Shown: in pieces, positions 43,572-52,439 of the stretch | Layout of the letters: every line of letters starts with the position of its first letter | How positions within the stretch are numbered: the stretch's first letter is position 1 | NCBI GenBank assembly: GCA_022510465.1 | Contig: JAFLTJ010000001.1 | Coordinates: 18,034-81,854 of the forward strand | Origin: Muribaculaceae bacterium | GTDB taxonomy: Bacteria > Bacteroidota > Bacteroidia > Bacteroidales > Muribaculaceae | Length of the DNA: 63,821 bases | Reading direction: 5' to 3' | Made by a program: the position numbers and the translations under genes | Notes under the pieces: model-generated | Told to the model about the DNA's origin: nothing | The model's database searches: none | Seen by the model: only the letters and a program-made list of their open reading frames with translations

Positions 43572-44591
43572 ATGAAGCAAAGACAAAGAATCATTGGAGT
43601 AATCCTATTGTGTATCGGGGCCTTAACTGTCAGGGCTAACGATTCAACAACTGTGAATTATATACCCGAATTTCACGCAACGTTGAAACCTCGCGTGGAG
43701 TTTGATGCCGACAACGGGGCAGCCCGTTTTCAGGTTAGAAATGCGCGGTTTGGCGCGCTTGGCAGCATAACAAAAGAGTTAAGCTATAAATTGGAGGTCG
43801 ACTTTTGTGACCGGGGTAAAATTAAGGTCCTTGATGCGTATGCCGGATTGCAGGTTGCAAAAGGGTTGCAACTTCAATTGGGGCAGATTGTGATACCGTT
43901 TGGAATTGATGCACCGCGAGCAAATTACGATTATATATTCGGAGATATAAGCTATGCGGGAGTGTTCAACGGGGCAATTCGCGGATGCGGTTTCAAACTG
44001 AACTATGCCGTGCCGGGCACCCGTCTGAATATAGCCGGTTCGGTCTACAACAACTATGAAATGACGGTTCAGAATGTGTGGCAAAAAAGTATGTCTTATG
44101 CGGTTGAGGGCCGGTATACGTTAGGCCCGGTTATTCCGGTAATAGGCTTTGAATCAAGTGTTCCAGACGGAATCAGAATCAACAGTATCGACGGCGCAAT
44201 TTTATTCCAACAGGGCCGGTGGCAGGTTGAGGCCGAGTATATGATGAAACATTACACAAATAAATCGTTTGCAACGGCTCATGCTTACAGTGCGTTGGCC
44301 CGATATACAATGCCTGTAAAGGCGGGCGTGTTCAATCGCTTGACTTTTCAGGGCCGGTTTGACGGCATGACCGACTATTCGGATGGCGTTCGCAACGAGA
44401 AAGGTTTATTGACAAAATCGGGAACGGAGTGTCGGCGAGCTTCGGTGGGAACAACATTAGGTTATTCAAGAGGCCAATTCCTGACATATCTCAGACTTGA
44501 TTATTATCACACTTTTAATCCGAAAGGCGTCTTGCCGATTCCTGCCGAGGGAGCCAACAAGCTAATCGCCGAAATCGTAGTCCACTTTTGA
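43572..44591 (+). CDS. OprO/OprP-like porin
   Basis: A 339-aa outer-membrane protein with signal peptide (RIIGVILLCIGALTVRA). The repeated pattern of short amphipathic strands (ARFQVRNARFGALGSI, LSYKLEVDFCDRGKIKVLDA, LQLQLGQIVIPFGID) matches the phosphate-selective porin O/P family. The last residues (LIAEIVVHF) have the terminal Phe of Omp barrels. It starts 2 bp after the MBOAT gene. It may bring anionic sugars or phosphate into the periplasm, in keeping with a phosphodiester glycosidase upstream. Specificity is inference. Confidence 0.82.
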   Translation: MKQRQRIIGVILLCIGALTVRANDSTTVNYIPEFHATLKPRVEFDADNGAARFQVRNARFGALGSITKELSYKLEVDFCDRGKIKVLDAYAGLQVAKGLQLQLGQIVIPFGIDAPRANYDYIFGDISYAGVFNGAIRGCGFKLNYAVPGTRLNIAGSVYNNYEMTVQNVWQKSMSYAVEGRYTLGPVIPVIGFESSVPDGIRINSIDGAILFQQGRWQVEAEYMMKHYTNKSFATAHAYSALARYTMPVKAGVFNRLTFQGRFDGMTDYSDGVRNEKGLLTKSGTECRRASVGTTLGYSRGQFLTYLRLDYYHTFNPKGVLPIPAEGANKLIAEIVVHF

Positions 44592-44597
44592 AAATTT

Positions 44598-44602
44598 GGA
44601 GG
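44598..44602 (+). promoter_or_regulatory. Shine-Dalgarno sequence GGAGG before fmt
   Basis: GGAGG lies 6 bp before the ATG at 44609. Shine-Dalgarno sites are rare in this window. It supports this start over the ATG at 44588, which overlaps the porin 3' end. Confidence 0.6.
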
Positions 44603-44608
44603 ATTTAT

Positions 44609-45580
44609 ATGGAAAAGAAAGATTTGAAGATAGTGTTTCTCGGGACCCCCGATTTTGCGGTTTACAGCCTGGACAGAATTGTCTCGGGTGGGTATAATGT
44701 TGCGGCGGTTGTGACCATGCCCGACAAGCCGGCCGGGCGTGGCAAGAAGATAATGCAGTCGCCCGTCAAGCAGTATGCCGTTGAACATGGCTTGCCGGTG
44801 TTGCAGCCCGAAAAACTGAAAGATAAGGAGTTTGTTGAGCAACTTCGGGCTATAAATGCCGATTTATTTATTGTTATCGCATTCAGAATGTTGCCCGAGA
44901 TTGTGTGGCAAATGCCTCGGTTGGGTACGTTCAATCTTCATGCGTCGTTGTTGCCGCGCTATCGCGGGGCAGCGCCAATAAACTGGGCCGTAATTAACGG
45001 AGATACCGAAACGGGCGTGACAACATTCTTTCTAAAGCATGAAATTGATACCGGGGATATTATAGCGCGTGAGAAAATTGAAATTGGTCCCGACGACAAT
45101 GTTGGCGATGTTCACGACCGCTTGATGGTGCTTGGTGCTGACTTGACTGTTGCGACAATCGATTCGATTCTCGACGGCTCGCTAAAGACAATCTCGCAGG
45201 AACAGATGGCGGCAATGGAGAATACCGAGCCAACTCCGGCTCCAAAAATTTTTCACGAAACGTGCCGCATTGACTGGGCACGCCCGGCTCGCGATGTGCA
45301 CAATCTTGTGCGTGGAATGTCGCCTTATCCGGGGGCGTGGTCGATTGTAGCCGATGGCAATAACGAGCCGTTTTCAATGAAAATTTATCAGACCCGCCCA
45401 ACCGGCGAACCGTCGGCAGGTATTCCGGGAAGTATCGTTATCGACGGGCGTAGATTGTTGGTTAATACGGCCGACACAAAGATTGAGATTCTGACGCTCC
45501 AGGCTCCCGGCAAAAGACGAATGACCGCCGATGAATACCTCAGAGGATGGCGCTATGAGTCGCCGCGTTTTACCATCTGA
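44609..45580 (+). CDS. fmt: Methionyl-tRNA formyltransferase
   Basis: A 323-aa enzyme that formylates Met-tRNA for translation initiation. The N-terminal Rossmann part has FLGTPDFAVYSL. The formyl-transfer site is NLHASLLPRYRGAAPINWAV near residue 110 with the catalytic His, and EIDTGDI near 145 with the Asp. The C-terminal beta-barrel (VRGMSPYPGAW) binds tRNA. The last 11 bp overlap the M23 peptidase gene on the other strand. It is the final gene of the SGNH-MBOAT-porin run. Confidence 0.97.
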   Translation: MEKKDLKIVFLGTPDFAVYSLDRIVSGGYNVAAVVTMPDKPAGRGKKIMQSPVKQYAVEHGLPVLQPEKLKDKEFVEQLRAINADLFIVIAFRMLPEIVWQMPRLGTFNLHASLLPRYRGAAPINWAVINGDTETGVTTFFLKHEIDTGDIIAREKIEIGPDDNVGDVHDRLMVLGADLTVATIDSILDGSLKTISQEQMAAMENTEPTPAPKIFHETCRIDWARPARDVHNLVRGMSPYPGAWSIVADGNNEPFSMKIYQTRPTGEPSAGIPGSIVIDGRRLLVNTADTKIEILTLQAPGKRRMTADEYLRGWRYESPRFTI

Positions 45581-47246
45581 ATCCGGCTTCTGAACGCGCA
45601 GTATTGCCCGCAGCGTCGGTGACAGTGATAACGGCGGTGTGATCGGTGTTGCGTTCAAATCGGGTCGGGTCCATTTTGAATTCAACAAGATTGTTTTTGC
45701 CGTCAAGCTCGGCAAGTGCCCATTTGCCGTCGATTGTGACGCGGTATGTTTTAATTCCGCTGATGTCATCGGTTATGCGCCATGCGATATATCCGCGCTC
45801 TCCGTCGGCGGCAACATTCTCAATGGCAGGTGCGCGAGAGTCAATTGCTATGGCATAACGCCCCGGCCGTGATATACTTGCGGTTATATTGTTGCCATCT
45901 ATTTTACTTTCAATTGCCGATACCGACTCGCCCGACACCGATATGATGCAGGCCCGGGTCTTATCGACATTCGCCGGTAATTTAAGAGTAATTATTGCCG
46001 GATTTATCAATGGAAATCGCCCTGTTTTGAACTGATATATGTCGCTGACGATGTGCTCGCCCGATGATGCAGATGCGGTCACCGAGACTTCGGCATCGTC
46101 GGCCAACGCATTGCGGTCTAATTGGAGTGACATTCCGGGAAGATGGAATGAGTGATAGCCACCCTGTCTCAGCAGTGTTCCCGACGGCTCGTAGGGGGGC
46201 ATTTCCACTGGTTTCTTACCGCGAATAATAAAATCTACATCCGCGCGATTTCCATGCTCGTCAATCATTATCCATTTGCATCTGTAATCTCGTTCCTGAT
46301 TGACGTTTACAGCTCCGTAGGTCGGTGTGAATCCGGTCAGCCCTGTCAGTGGGGCAGTAAGTGGTATATGACTCCATTCAGCCCATCTGCCCGAGTTAAT
46401 CAACAGGTCATAGTCAACAAGGGTGTTGATTGCTCGCGTGCAGTTCAAACTGAACCGATTGATAGTCCGCCCCATAACGCGTTTACCGTCAACTGTTAAA
46501 ATTAACGTTTTGACTCCATATATATTGGAGTTGCCATCCATGGCGTCATTACATCTGATAGCCGGGAATACGCGGCCCCATGCGGTAAATACTTTCTCAT
46601 CCCCTTTATCTATCGAAGTAGGGGTATAACGATTGTTGACAAGCCCGCGGTTGCGGTCGGGATATAGGTAAAGTTGCTTCCAGTAGGGTCGGGAAGTGTC
46701 TCGAATCAGATTTTTGTAGTAGGGGAGCGGGTCGGTGGGGTCGCCTGTCGCAAGGTCGCGCACGTCAAAATGCAGGTGAGGTCCGCCCGATGAACCTGCG
46801 TTTCCGCTTCGCCCTATCTCTTGGCCGGCTTTGATTGGGAATACTTCGGGGCCCCATTCCATTTCAATATCAAACCTCTCTTGAGCGTATTGTGCATCGC
46901 GAACAACGCGGTCAATTTCGGTCGCAAATGATTCAAGGTGGCCATAGACCGTTACGAGTCCCAGCGCCGGATGGGTGACGTATATCGCGCGGCCAAAACC
47001 CCATGGCGAAACCTCGACGGCCGACACATATCCGTCGGCAACGGCAAGAATCGGTTTGCCTGTTTCTCCACCGGTTTTGAAATCAACACCCGAGTGAAAG
47101 TGGTTGGGTCGCAGCTCGCCAAAATTGGCGCTTAGCGACAGCTCGCCTTTGAGCGGCGGAATCAGCGGCGGAATCAGTGCTGTGGCGGCCCATAGGATTG
47201 TGGCAGCCAACAGTAATATCGGTGTGAATAGGATACGAAGTTTCAT
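45570..47246 (-). CDS. M23-family peptidase (lysostaphin-like) with C-terminal beta domains
   Basis: 558 aa from the ATG at 47246; the frame is open 41 codons further up across the cca 3' end. Signal peptide: KLRILFTPILLLAATILWAA. An M23 domain lies at about 25-190. It has zinc ligands in HFHSGVDF, VYGHL and GPHLHFDVRD, so the active site looks complete. The remaining about 350 residues are beta-rich, unnamed domains. The N-terminus of the mature protein has a short tandem repeat (IPPLIPPLKGE). Such peptidases cut peptidoglycan cross-bridges. It lies 13 bp after cca. Confidence 0.9.
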   Translation of the reverse strand: MKLRILFTPILLLAATILWAATALIPPLIPPLKGELSLSANFGELRPNHFHSGVDFKTGGETGKPILAVADGYVSAVEVSPWGFGRAIYVTHPALGLVTVYGHLESFATEIDRVVRDAQYAQERFDIEMEWGPEVFPIKAGQEIGRSGNAGSSGGPHLHFDVRDLATGDPTDPLPYYKNLIRDTSRPYWKQLYLYPDRNRGLVNNRYTPTSIDKGDEKVFTAWGRVFPAIRCNDAMDGNSNIYGVKTLILTVDGKRVMGRTINRFSLNCTRAINTLVDYDLLINSGRWAEWSHIPLTAPLTGLTGFTPTYGAVNVNQERDYRCKWIMIDEHGNRADVDFIIRGKKPVEMPPYEPSGTLLRQGGYHSFHLPGMSLQLDRNALADDAEVSVTASASSGEHIVSDIYQFKTGRFPLINPAIITLKLPANVDKTRACIISVSGESVSAIESKIDGNNITASISRPGRYAIAIDSRAPAIENVAADGERGYIAWRITDDISGIKTYRVTIDGKWALAELDGKNNLVEFKMDPTRFERNTDHTAVITVTDAAGNTARSEAGFRW

Positions 47247-47259
47247 GTCGGGAGATTGT

Positions 47260-48585
47260 TTAATTGCGACGCCGGCGATAACCTTTGTTTCGTCTTTTGT
47301 TTGCGTTGTCGTTGCGGCCTCGGTGGCGACGGCGGGATTTATGCTCGGTTTGCGCAGTTGCCCGGCCAAATTCTATTTTGTAGTTTTTGAAAAGTGTTTC
47401 AATTCGGCTGTCAATTGCAGCGTTTTGCTCCTGCATGTCATTGGCAATATTGTTGGCCTTGATGAACTCAATAAGCATATCAAAACTATTGCGGCTGTTG
47501 GCAGAGCCGGCAATGTTGATTAATTTTTTATCGCTTACCACGTCAAGATTGGAGCCGGCAAGTCTGAATATATCGTGGTTGCGAACGATGTATTCAACGG
47601 TAATTGTGAAATCTCGCCCCATTTTGAGGTGTTTCATCCACACGCGTGCCGACCTTCCCGATGTTGCCTCGTGATTGTTGTATACGACGATGCCTTTTTT
47701 GTTTATAGTTCTGACCCGTGGTTTCCCGACGTCGTGAAACAGCGCGGCAAGCCGCAGCTCGGTCTCCGGTGGTGTTGCTTCAAGAACCTTTATTGTGTGT
47801 TCCCAAACACTTTCCTTGCTCCCGGTCTCCTTTTCTACATTCATCATGGCTTCCAGCTCGGGCATTAGTGTTTTCAGGACTCCGGTTTCGGCGAGCAATT
47901 CCATTGCCAGGCGAGGATTTGTTCCATTTAAAATTTTGATAACTTCGGCTCCGAGCCTCCGTGGCGATACTTCGGGCAACTCTGATACATGTCGGCACAT
48001 AGCTGCGTATAAACGTCGGTCGATTTTCCAGCCCAGCCGCGTGGCAAACCGTATGGTTCGCAATACTCTCAACGGGTCGTCGGTATATGTCAGGTCGGGT
48101 TCAACAGGGGTCCTAAGAATCTGTTTGTCGATGTCGCCGATACCATTCCCGGTTATATCAAGCGTTTCACCGGTAGTGATGTTGTAGTACAGACTGTTAA
48201 TCGTCAGGTCGCGCATCAGGCAGTCGTCAACAACGTTCCCAAATACAGCCTCGGGGCAGTCGCGGCTGTCGGCAGTGTATTTCCCCTTGCGAGTCTGAAC
48301 AATCTCTATCTCCTCATCGGGATATTTGTCTAAGCTAAGCATCGCGGTGCCAAACATTGGATAGTATATTGGCTTACGGGCTGTTTTGCCCTGTGAATGA
48401 AGCCATTTGGCGAATTTTATCCCGCCGTTTGGAATCTCAACCGCAAGGTCAATATCCTTAATCTCGTTCCCCATCGCCAAATCTCGGCAACAACCGCCAA
48501 CAGCGTAGACTTTGCCAGTCCACTCTGTTGCGTCAATCGTCTGGCGCAGATAGTCTAATATGTTATGATAGACCGAGCTATTCAC
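47260..48585 (-). CDS. cca: CCA-adding enzyme / poly(A) polymerase family with HD domain
   Basis: A 441-aa class II nucleotidyltransferase adding CCA to tRNA 3' ends. Head: AVGGCCRDLAMGNEIKDIDL (GG then DxD). RDLTINSLYYN and the RNA-binding region (DPLRVLRTIRFATRLGWKID) follow. The C-terminal HD hydrolase domain has ALFHDVGKP near residue 285 and RNHDIFRL. The last 35 residues are strongly basic (RRRHRGRNDNANKRRNKGYR then RRRN). A tRNA-Pro gene without encoded CCA lies just upstream, as expected of a genome that depends on this enzyme. Confidence 0.92.
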   Translation of the reverse strand: MNSSVYHNILDYLRQTIDATEWTGKVYAVGGCCRDLAMGNEIKDIDLAVEIPNGGIKFAKWLHSQGKTARKPIYYPMFGTAMLSLDKYPDEEIEIVQTRKGKYTADSRDCPEAVFGNVVDDCLMRDLTINSLYYNITTGETLDITGNGIGDIDKQILRTPVEPDLTYTDDPLRVLRTIRFATRLGWKIDRRLYAAMCRHVSELPEVSPRRLGAEVIKILNGTNPRLAMELLAETGVLKTLMPELEAMMNVEKETGSKESVWEHTIKVLEATPPETELRLAALFHDVGKPRVRTINKKGIVVYNNHEATSGRSARVWMKHLKMGRDFTITVEYIVRNHDIFRLAGSNLDVVSDKKLINIAGSANSRNSFDMLIEFIKANNIANDMQEQNAAIDSRIETLFKNYKIEFGRATAQTEHKSRRRHRGRNDNANKRRNKGYRRRRN

Positions 48586-48631
48586 GATGCATTAAAAGTG
48601 GGGGAGAGCAGCAACTAAGGCTGTGGAGGTT

Positions 48632-48674
48632 GAAAAAAATGTGCTGACTGCGGTTTGCATAGGCAGTCAGCACA
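48632..48674 (-). terminator. Terminator of tRNA-Pro
   Basis: TGTGCTGACTGC (48640-48651) pairs perfectly with GCAGTCAGCACA (48663-48674). On the minus strand it is followed by seven Ts. It lies 16 bp past the tRNA end, upstream of cca. Confidence 0.92.
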
Positions 48675-48689
48675 CAACTTTTGACGTTT

Positions 48690-48766
48690 TGTCGGGGTGA
48701 CTAGATTCGAACTAGCGACCACACGCCCCCCAGACGCGTACTCTAACCTGGCTGAGCTACACCCCG
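48690..48766 (-). tRNA. tRNA-Pro (GGG)
   Basis: 77 nt. Acceptor arms CGGGGTG / CACCCCG pair perfectly with discriminator A. D arm GCTC-AGCCAGGTTA-GAGT; anticodon loop CTGGGGG with GGG at 48731-48729; T loop TTCGAAT. The 3' CCA is not encoded (the DNA continues CAA). Confidence 0.95.
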
Positions 48767-48807
48767 ATAATTGGAGGTCGATTTATTGTCCTCCTCAAAA
48801 GGTGCTG

Positions 48808-48839
48808 CAAATGTAGGAACATTTTTTTTTATGTGCAAG
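48808..48839 (-). promoter_or_regulatory. Promoter of tRNA-Pro
   Basis: Minus strand: CTTG (48839-48836), 20 bp, TACATTTG (48815-48808). One mismatch to the -33 consensus; it lies 42 bp upstream of the tRNA. Confidence 0.55.
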
Positions 48840-48858
48840 ATTTCTCTCTATTTTTTTG

Positions 48859-48866
48859 TATTTTTG
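48859..48866 (+). promoter_or_regulatory. -7 box of priA
   Basis: TATTTTTG, 18 bp upstream of the priA ATG at 48885. The leader also holds AAGGAAG, a weak Shine-Dalgarno-like sequence. It is divergent from the tRNA promoter. Confidence 0.5.
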
Positions 48867-48884
48867 CAGTGGAGTAAGGAAGAA

Positions 48885-51359
48885 ATGACCAATCGGATGT
48901 ATGCAAACGTTCTATTGCCCTTGCCACTCCAGGGTTTGTTTACCTATGAAGTGCCTGAGGAGATGTTACGGAATATAAAGCCGGGACACAGGGTAATAGT
49001 GCCGTTCGGCCGAAAAAAATTCTACACCGGTATCGTTGTGTCTTTAACGCCTGTTCAGCCTCAAAACTACACGGTAAAACCGATAACCGTTGCGCTTGAC
49101 GAGACCCCTATTCTGCGTCATCCTCAATTGAAACTGTGGGAATGGATAGCTGATTATTACTTGTGTGCGCTTGGTGAGGTTTATAAAGCGGCAGTTCCGG
49201 CCGGTTTAAAGGTTGAGAGCGAGACATGGCTTGAAATTAATCCTGATTATGAGGAAACAACCGAAAGTCGTCTTGGCGAGCGAGAGGCGTGTGTATTGCA
49301 GGTGCTTGACAATGCCGGTAAAGGCCTTTCCACCACTGAAATAGAGAAACGAACAGGGTTTAGTAACATAGGCCCGACAATATCGGGTCTCCTGGAACGT
49401 GGCGCGGTAATGGTGTCGGAACGATTGGTTGACCGTTACAGGCCCAAAAAGGTGGTTTGTGTCAAGTTGGCCGGGGAAACGGCCGATGAGGATTGGATAC
49501 GCGCAGCCTTTGAAAGTGTAAAAGGTGCGCGAAAGCAGGAGACGGCATTGCTGGCGTTGATGGAGCTGAGCGGTTTTGCGCGTGGCGATGTAAAGGAGGT
49601 TACCCGAGAGGAGCTGATGGAACGCTCGGGGGTGACTTCGGCTGTCATAAAGGCCCTTGAAATCAAAGGGTTCATCAAAATCTATAAGAAGGAGATAAAT
49701 AGATTTGCTCACAGCGGACTTGTTACCGGGGTATTGCCTTCTCTGTCGCCGGCACAGCGTCAGGCTCTATCGTCGGTTCATACATCGTGGTTGGAGCATG
49801 ATGTTACATTGCTTCATGGTGTTACTTCCTCGGGAAAGACTGAGATATATATCCATCTTATTGATTTTGTGCTTAAACAGCGCCGCCAAGTGTTGTTTTT
49901 AGTGCCCGAAATAGCTCTGACCACTCAGCTGACGCGCCGGTTACAATCTGTTTTTGGAAGCAAGGTGATAATCTACCACTCTAAATTCACTGACAATGAG
50001 CGCGTTGATATATGGAAAAAACTTTTGACCGAAAATGAACCGGTGGTAGTCATCGGAGCTCGTTCGGCAGTGTTTTTGCCATTTCGCAATATCGGGTTGG
50101 TAATAGTAGACGAGGAACATGAACCCAGCTATAAGCAGGCCGAGCCGGCTCCGCGCTACAATGGTAGAGACACGGCGCTCATGCTCGCCCGAATGCACGG
50201 CGCGAAGGCTTTGCTCGGAAGTGCAACTCCGGCTATTGAGACCTATTATAAAGCAAAGGAGGGTCGTTACGGGCTGGTATCGCTCATGGAGCGATATGGC
50301 GATGTGAATTTGCCTGACATGCAGCTTATCGATATGTCAAAGGCCCATAAGCAGAAAGCCGTGCGAGGTCCCTTCTCGGTTGTGACCCACGATATAATTT
50401 CGGAAGCAATCGCGGCAGACAGGCAGGCGATAGTTTTCTTGAATCGGCGTGGGTTTGCTCCGGTAGTGATGTGTAACAGCTGCGGTTATGTGCCTAAGTG
50501 TGAAACGTGTGATGTTTCGTTGACTTATCACAGAAGTATCGACCGGATGGTGTGTCACTATTGTGGCATGAAATACCCGTTCCCGACAGTGTGTCCGGTG
50601 TGTCACGAGCCCTCGCTTGACGTTAAAGGCTTTGGTACAGAGCGAATAGAGGAGGAAGTGGTAGAGCAGTTTCCCGACATACCGCTATCAAGGCTCGACC
50701 TTGATACAACGCGCAACAAGGATGGCTATGAGAATATTATAGGGGATTTTTCACGCGGCAAGACAAAAATACTGATAGGCACCCAGATGGTAACAAAGGG
50801 ACTGGATTTTGCAGGGGTGAGCGCTGTTGCCGTTGTTAATGCCGACACGATGTTGAATATGCCCGATTTCCGGGCAACCGAGCGAGGGTTTAACATGTTG
50901 GAACAGGTGGCAGGCCGAGCCGGTCGCAGGGATGTGTGTGGCACGGTTGCCGTGCAAACCTATAATCCTGATAATCCAATATTTAATCATTTGCTTTCAC
51001 ACGATTATGTCGGCTTTTATGAGGCACAGATAACGGAACGTCATCGGTATAACTATCCTCCGTTTACGCGGATTATCTATATCAACATAAAGCATCATAA
51101 TGAGCATGAAGTTGAAGATATATCACGCGAATATGGCCGCCGTCTGCGTTCTCTGCTGGGTTCCCGTGTAAACGGTCCCGATGCTCCATACGTTTCACGG
51201 GTGCAGTCGCAATATATTAGAAGACTGATGCTTAAGATAGAGGTAGAAGCATCAATGTCGAGGGTTAAAGCTGTTTTGAGAGAACTGTATGTGCAGATGC
51301 ATTCAATCAAGCCGGCGATGAAGGGGGCCACACTCTACTATGATGTAGACCCGGTGTAA
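48885..51359 (+). CDS. priA: Primosomal protein N' (replication restart helicase)
   Basis: 824 aa from the ATG at 48885; the open frame 38 codons further up crosses the promoter. PriA recognises stalled forks and reloads the replicative helicase. The N-terminal DNA-binding domain is MTNRMYANVLLPLPLQGLFT onward. The helicase core has Walker A HGVTSSGKTEIY and DEEH. Zinc cysteines are in CNSCGYVPKCETCDVS and VCHYCGMKYPFPTVCPVCHE. GTQMVTKGLDFAGV and QVAGRAGR belong to the second RecA lobe. It lies 27 bp before the arsenite exporter gene. Confidence 0.97.
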   Translation: MTNRMYANVLLPLPLQGLFTYEVPEEMLRNIKPGHRVIVPFGRKKFYTGIVVSLTPVQPQNYTVKPITVALDETPILRHPQLKLWEWIADYYLCALGEVYKAAVPAGLKVESETWLEINPDYEETTESRLGEREACVLQVLDNAGKGLSTTEIEKRTGFSNIGPTISGLLERGAVMVSERLVDRYRPKKVVCVKLAGETADEDWIRAAFESVKGARKQETALLALMELSGFARGDVKEVTREELMERSGVTSAVIKALEIKGFIKIYKKEINRFAHSGLVTGVLPSLSPAQRQALSSVHTSWLEHDVTLLHGVTSSGKTEIYIHLIDFVLKQRRQVLFLVPEIALTTQLTRRLQSVFGSKVIIYHSKFTDNERVDIWKKLLTENEPVVVIGARSAVFLPFRNIGLVIVDEEHEPSYKQAEPAPRYNGRDTALMLARMHGAKALLGSATPAIETYYKAKEGRYGLVSLMERYGDVNLPDMQLIDMSKAHKQKAVRGPFSVVTHDIISEAIAADRQAIVFLNRRGFAPVVMCNSCGYVPKCETCDVSLTYHRSIDRMVCHYCGMKYPFPTVCPVCHEPSLDVKGFGTERIEEEVVEQFPDIPLSRLDLDTTRNKDGYENIIGDFSRGKTKILIGTQMVTKGLDFAGVSAVAVVNADTMLNMPDFRATERGFNMLEQVAGRAGRRDVCGTVAVQTYNPDNPIFNHLLSHDYVGFYEAQITERHRYNYPPFTRIIYINIKHHNEHEVEDISREYGRRLRSLLGSRVNGPDAPYVSRVQSQYIRRLMLKIEVEASMSRVKAVLRELYVQMHSIKPAMKGATLYYDVDPV

Positions 51360-51386
51360 CTATAAAAATTATTAAAGAATTTTGAG

Positions 51387-52439
51387 ATGAATAAACAGAA
51401 TCAGAATAACGGTATTGGCTTTTTTGAAAAGTATCTAAGTCTATGGGTAGCGCTATGCATCATTGCAGGTATCTCAATCGGTTATTTTATCCCCGAGTTT
51501 CCGGCGACGTTGGGCAAGTGGGAGTATGCCAATGTATCGATTCCAATTGCAGTTCTGATATGGCTAATGATTTACCCAATGATGCTTAAGGTGGATTTCA
51601 AGAGTGTGTTAAACGTTGGTCGGCGTCCTAAAGGTATCTTGATAACATCTGTTACCAATTGGTTGATAAAACCGTTTTCGATGTTTGGCATTGCGTGGTT
51701 CTTCTTTTTTGTTGTTTTTAAGAACTTTATCCCGTCAGGCCTTGCCGATCAGTATCTTGCCGGCGCGGTTTTGCTCGGCGCCGCTCCATGCACGGCAATG
51801 GTATTTGTGTGGAGCTATCTGACTCGTGGCGATGCTGCCTATACGCTTGTGCAGGTGGCTGTTAATGATCTTATAATATTGGTTGCATTCGTTCCTATTG
51901 TAGGTTTTTTGCTTGGAATAGGAGGGGTTGCTATTCCCTGGGAAACGTTGATGTTTTCGGTTGTGCTGTTTGTTGTAATACCGCTTGTTGCAGCTGTTAT
52001 AACCCGAATTATAGTTGTAAAACGCAATGGGATTGAGTTCTTCAACAATGTGTTTGTAGGGAAATTTGGTCCGTTTACAACTATGGGCCTGCTTCTTACG
52101 CTGATTATCCTATTTGCTTTTCAGGGTGATACTATTCTTGCCAATCCGCTTCACATCGCGTTGATAGCCGTGCCGTTAGTATTGCAGACGGTGTTGGTTT
52201 TCTTTGTGGCATACGGTTGGGCGTATGCATGGAAACTGCCACACAGCGTTGCGGCTCCTGCCGGAATGATAGGGGCGAGCAACTTTTTTGAGCTTGCCGT
52301 AGCTGTTGCTATTTCGCTTTTCGGGTTGCAATCGGGCGCCGCACTGGCCACGGTTGTAGGAGTGCTTGTTGAGGTTCCGGTAATGCTTACTCTTGTTAGG
52401 ATAGCAAACAGAACTCGCGATTGTTTTCCCGAATCCTAA
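51387..52439 (+). CDS. arsB: ACR3-family arsenite efflux transporter
   Basis: A 350-aa inner-membrane exporter of the ACR3 (BASS) type with ten membrane segments. The conserved cysteine is in GAAPCTAMVFVWSYL near residue 135; PIAVLIWLMIYPMMLKVDF and PAGMIGASNFFELAVAVAIS are further family marks. It pumps out arsenite. No arsR or arsC gene is nearby and it follows priA, so it may be constitutive. The symbol arsB is used loosely by annotation, acr3 is equally right. The stop codon overlaps that of malQ on the other strand. Confidence 0.9.
   Translation: MNKQNQNNGIGFFEKYLSLWVALCIIAGISIGYFIPEFPATLGKWEYANVSIPIAVLIWLMIYPMMLKVDFKSVLNVGRRPKGILITSVTNWLIKPFSMFGIAWFFFFVVFKNFIPSGLADQYLAGAVLLGAAPCTAMVFVWSYLTRGDAAYTLVQVAVNDLIILVAFVPIVGFLLGIGGVAIPWETLMFSVVLFVVIPLVAAVITRIIVVKRNGIEFFNNVFVGKFGPFTTMGLLLTLIILFAFQGDTILANPLHIALIAVPLVLQTVLVFFVAYGWAYAWKLPHSVAAPAGMIGASNFFELAVAVAISLFGLQSGAALATVVGVLVEVPVMLTLVRIANRTRDCFPES

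Noticed and set aside
51387-52439. Arsenic resistance operon
   Set aside because: Only the exporter is present. No arsR, arsC or arsA gene lies nearby.
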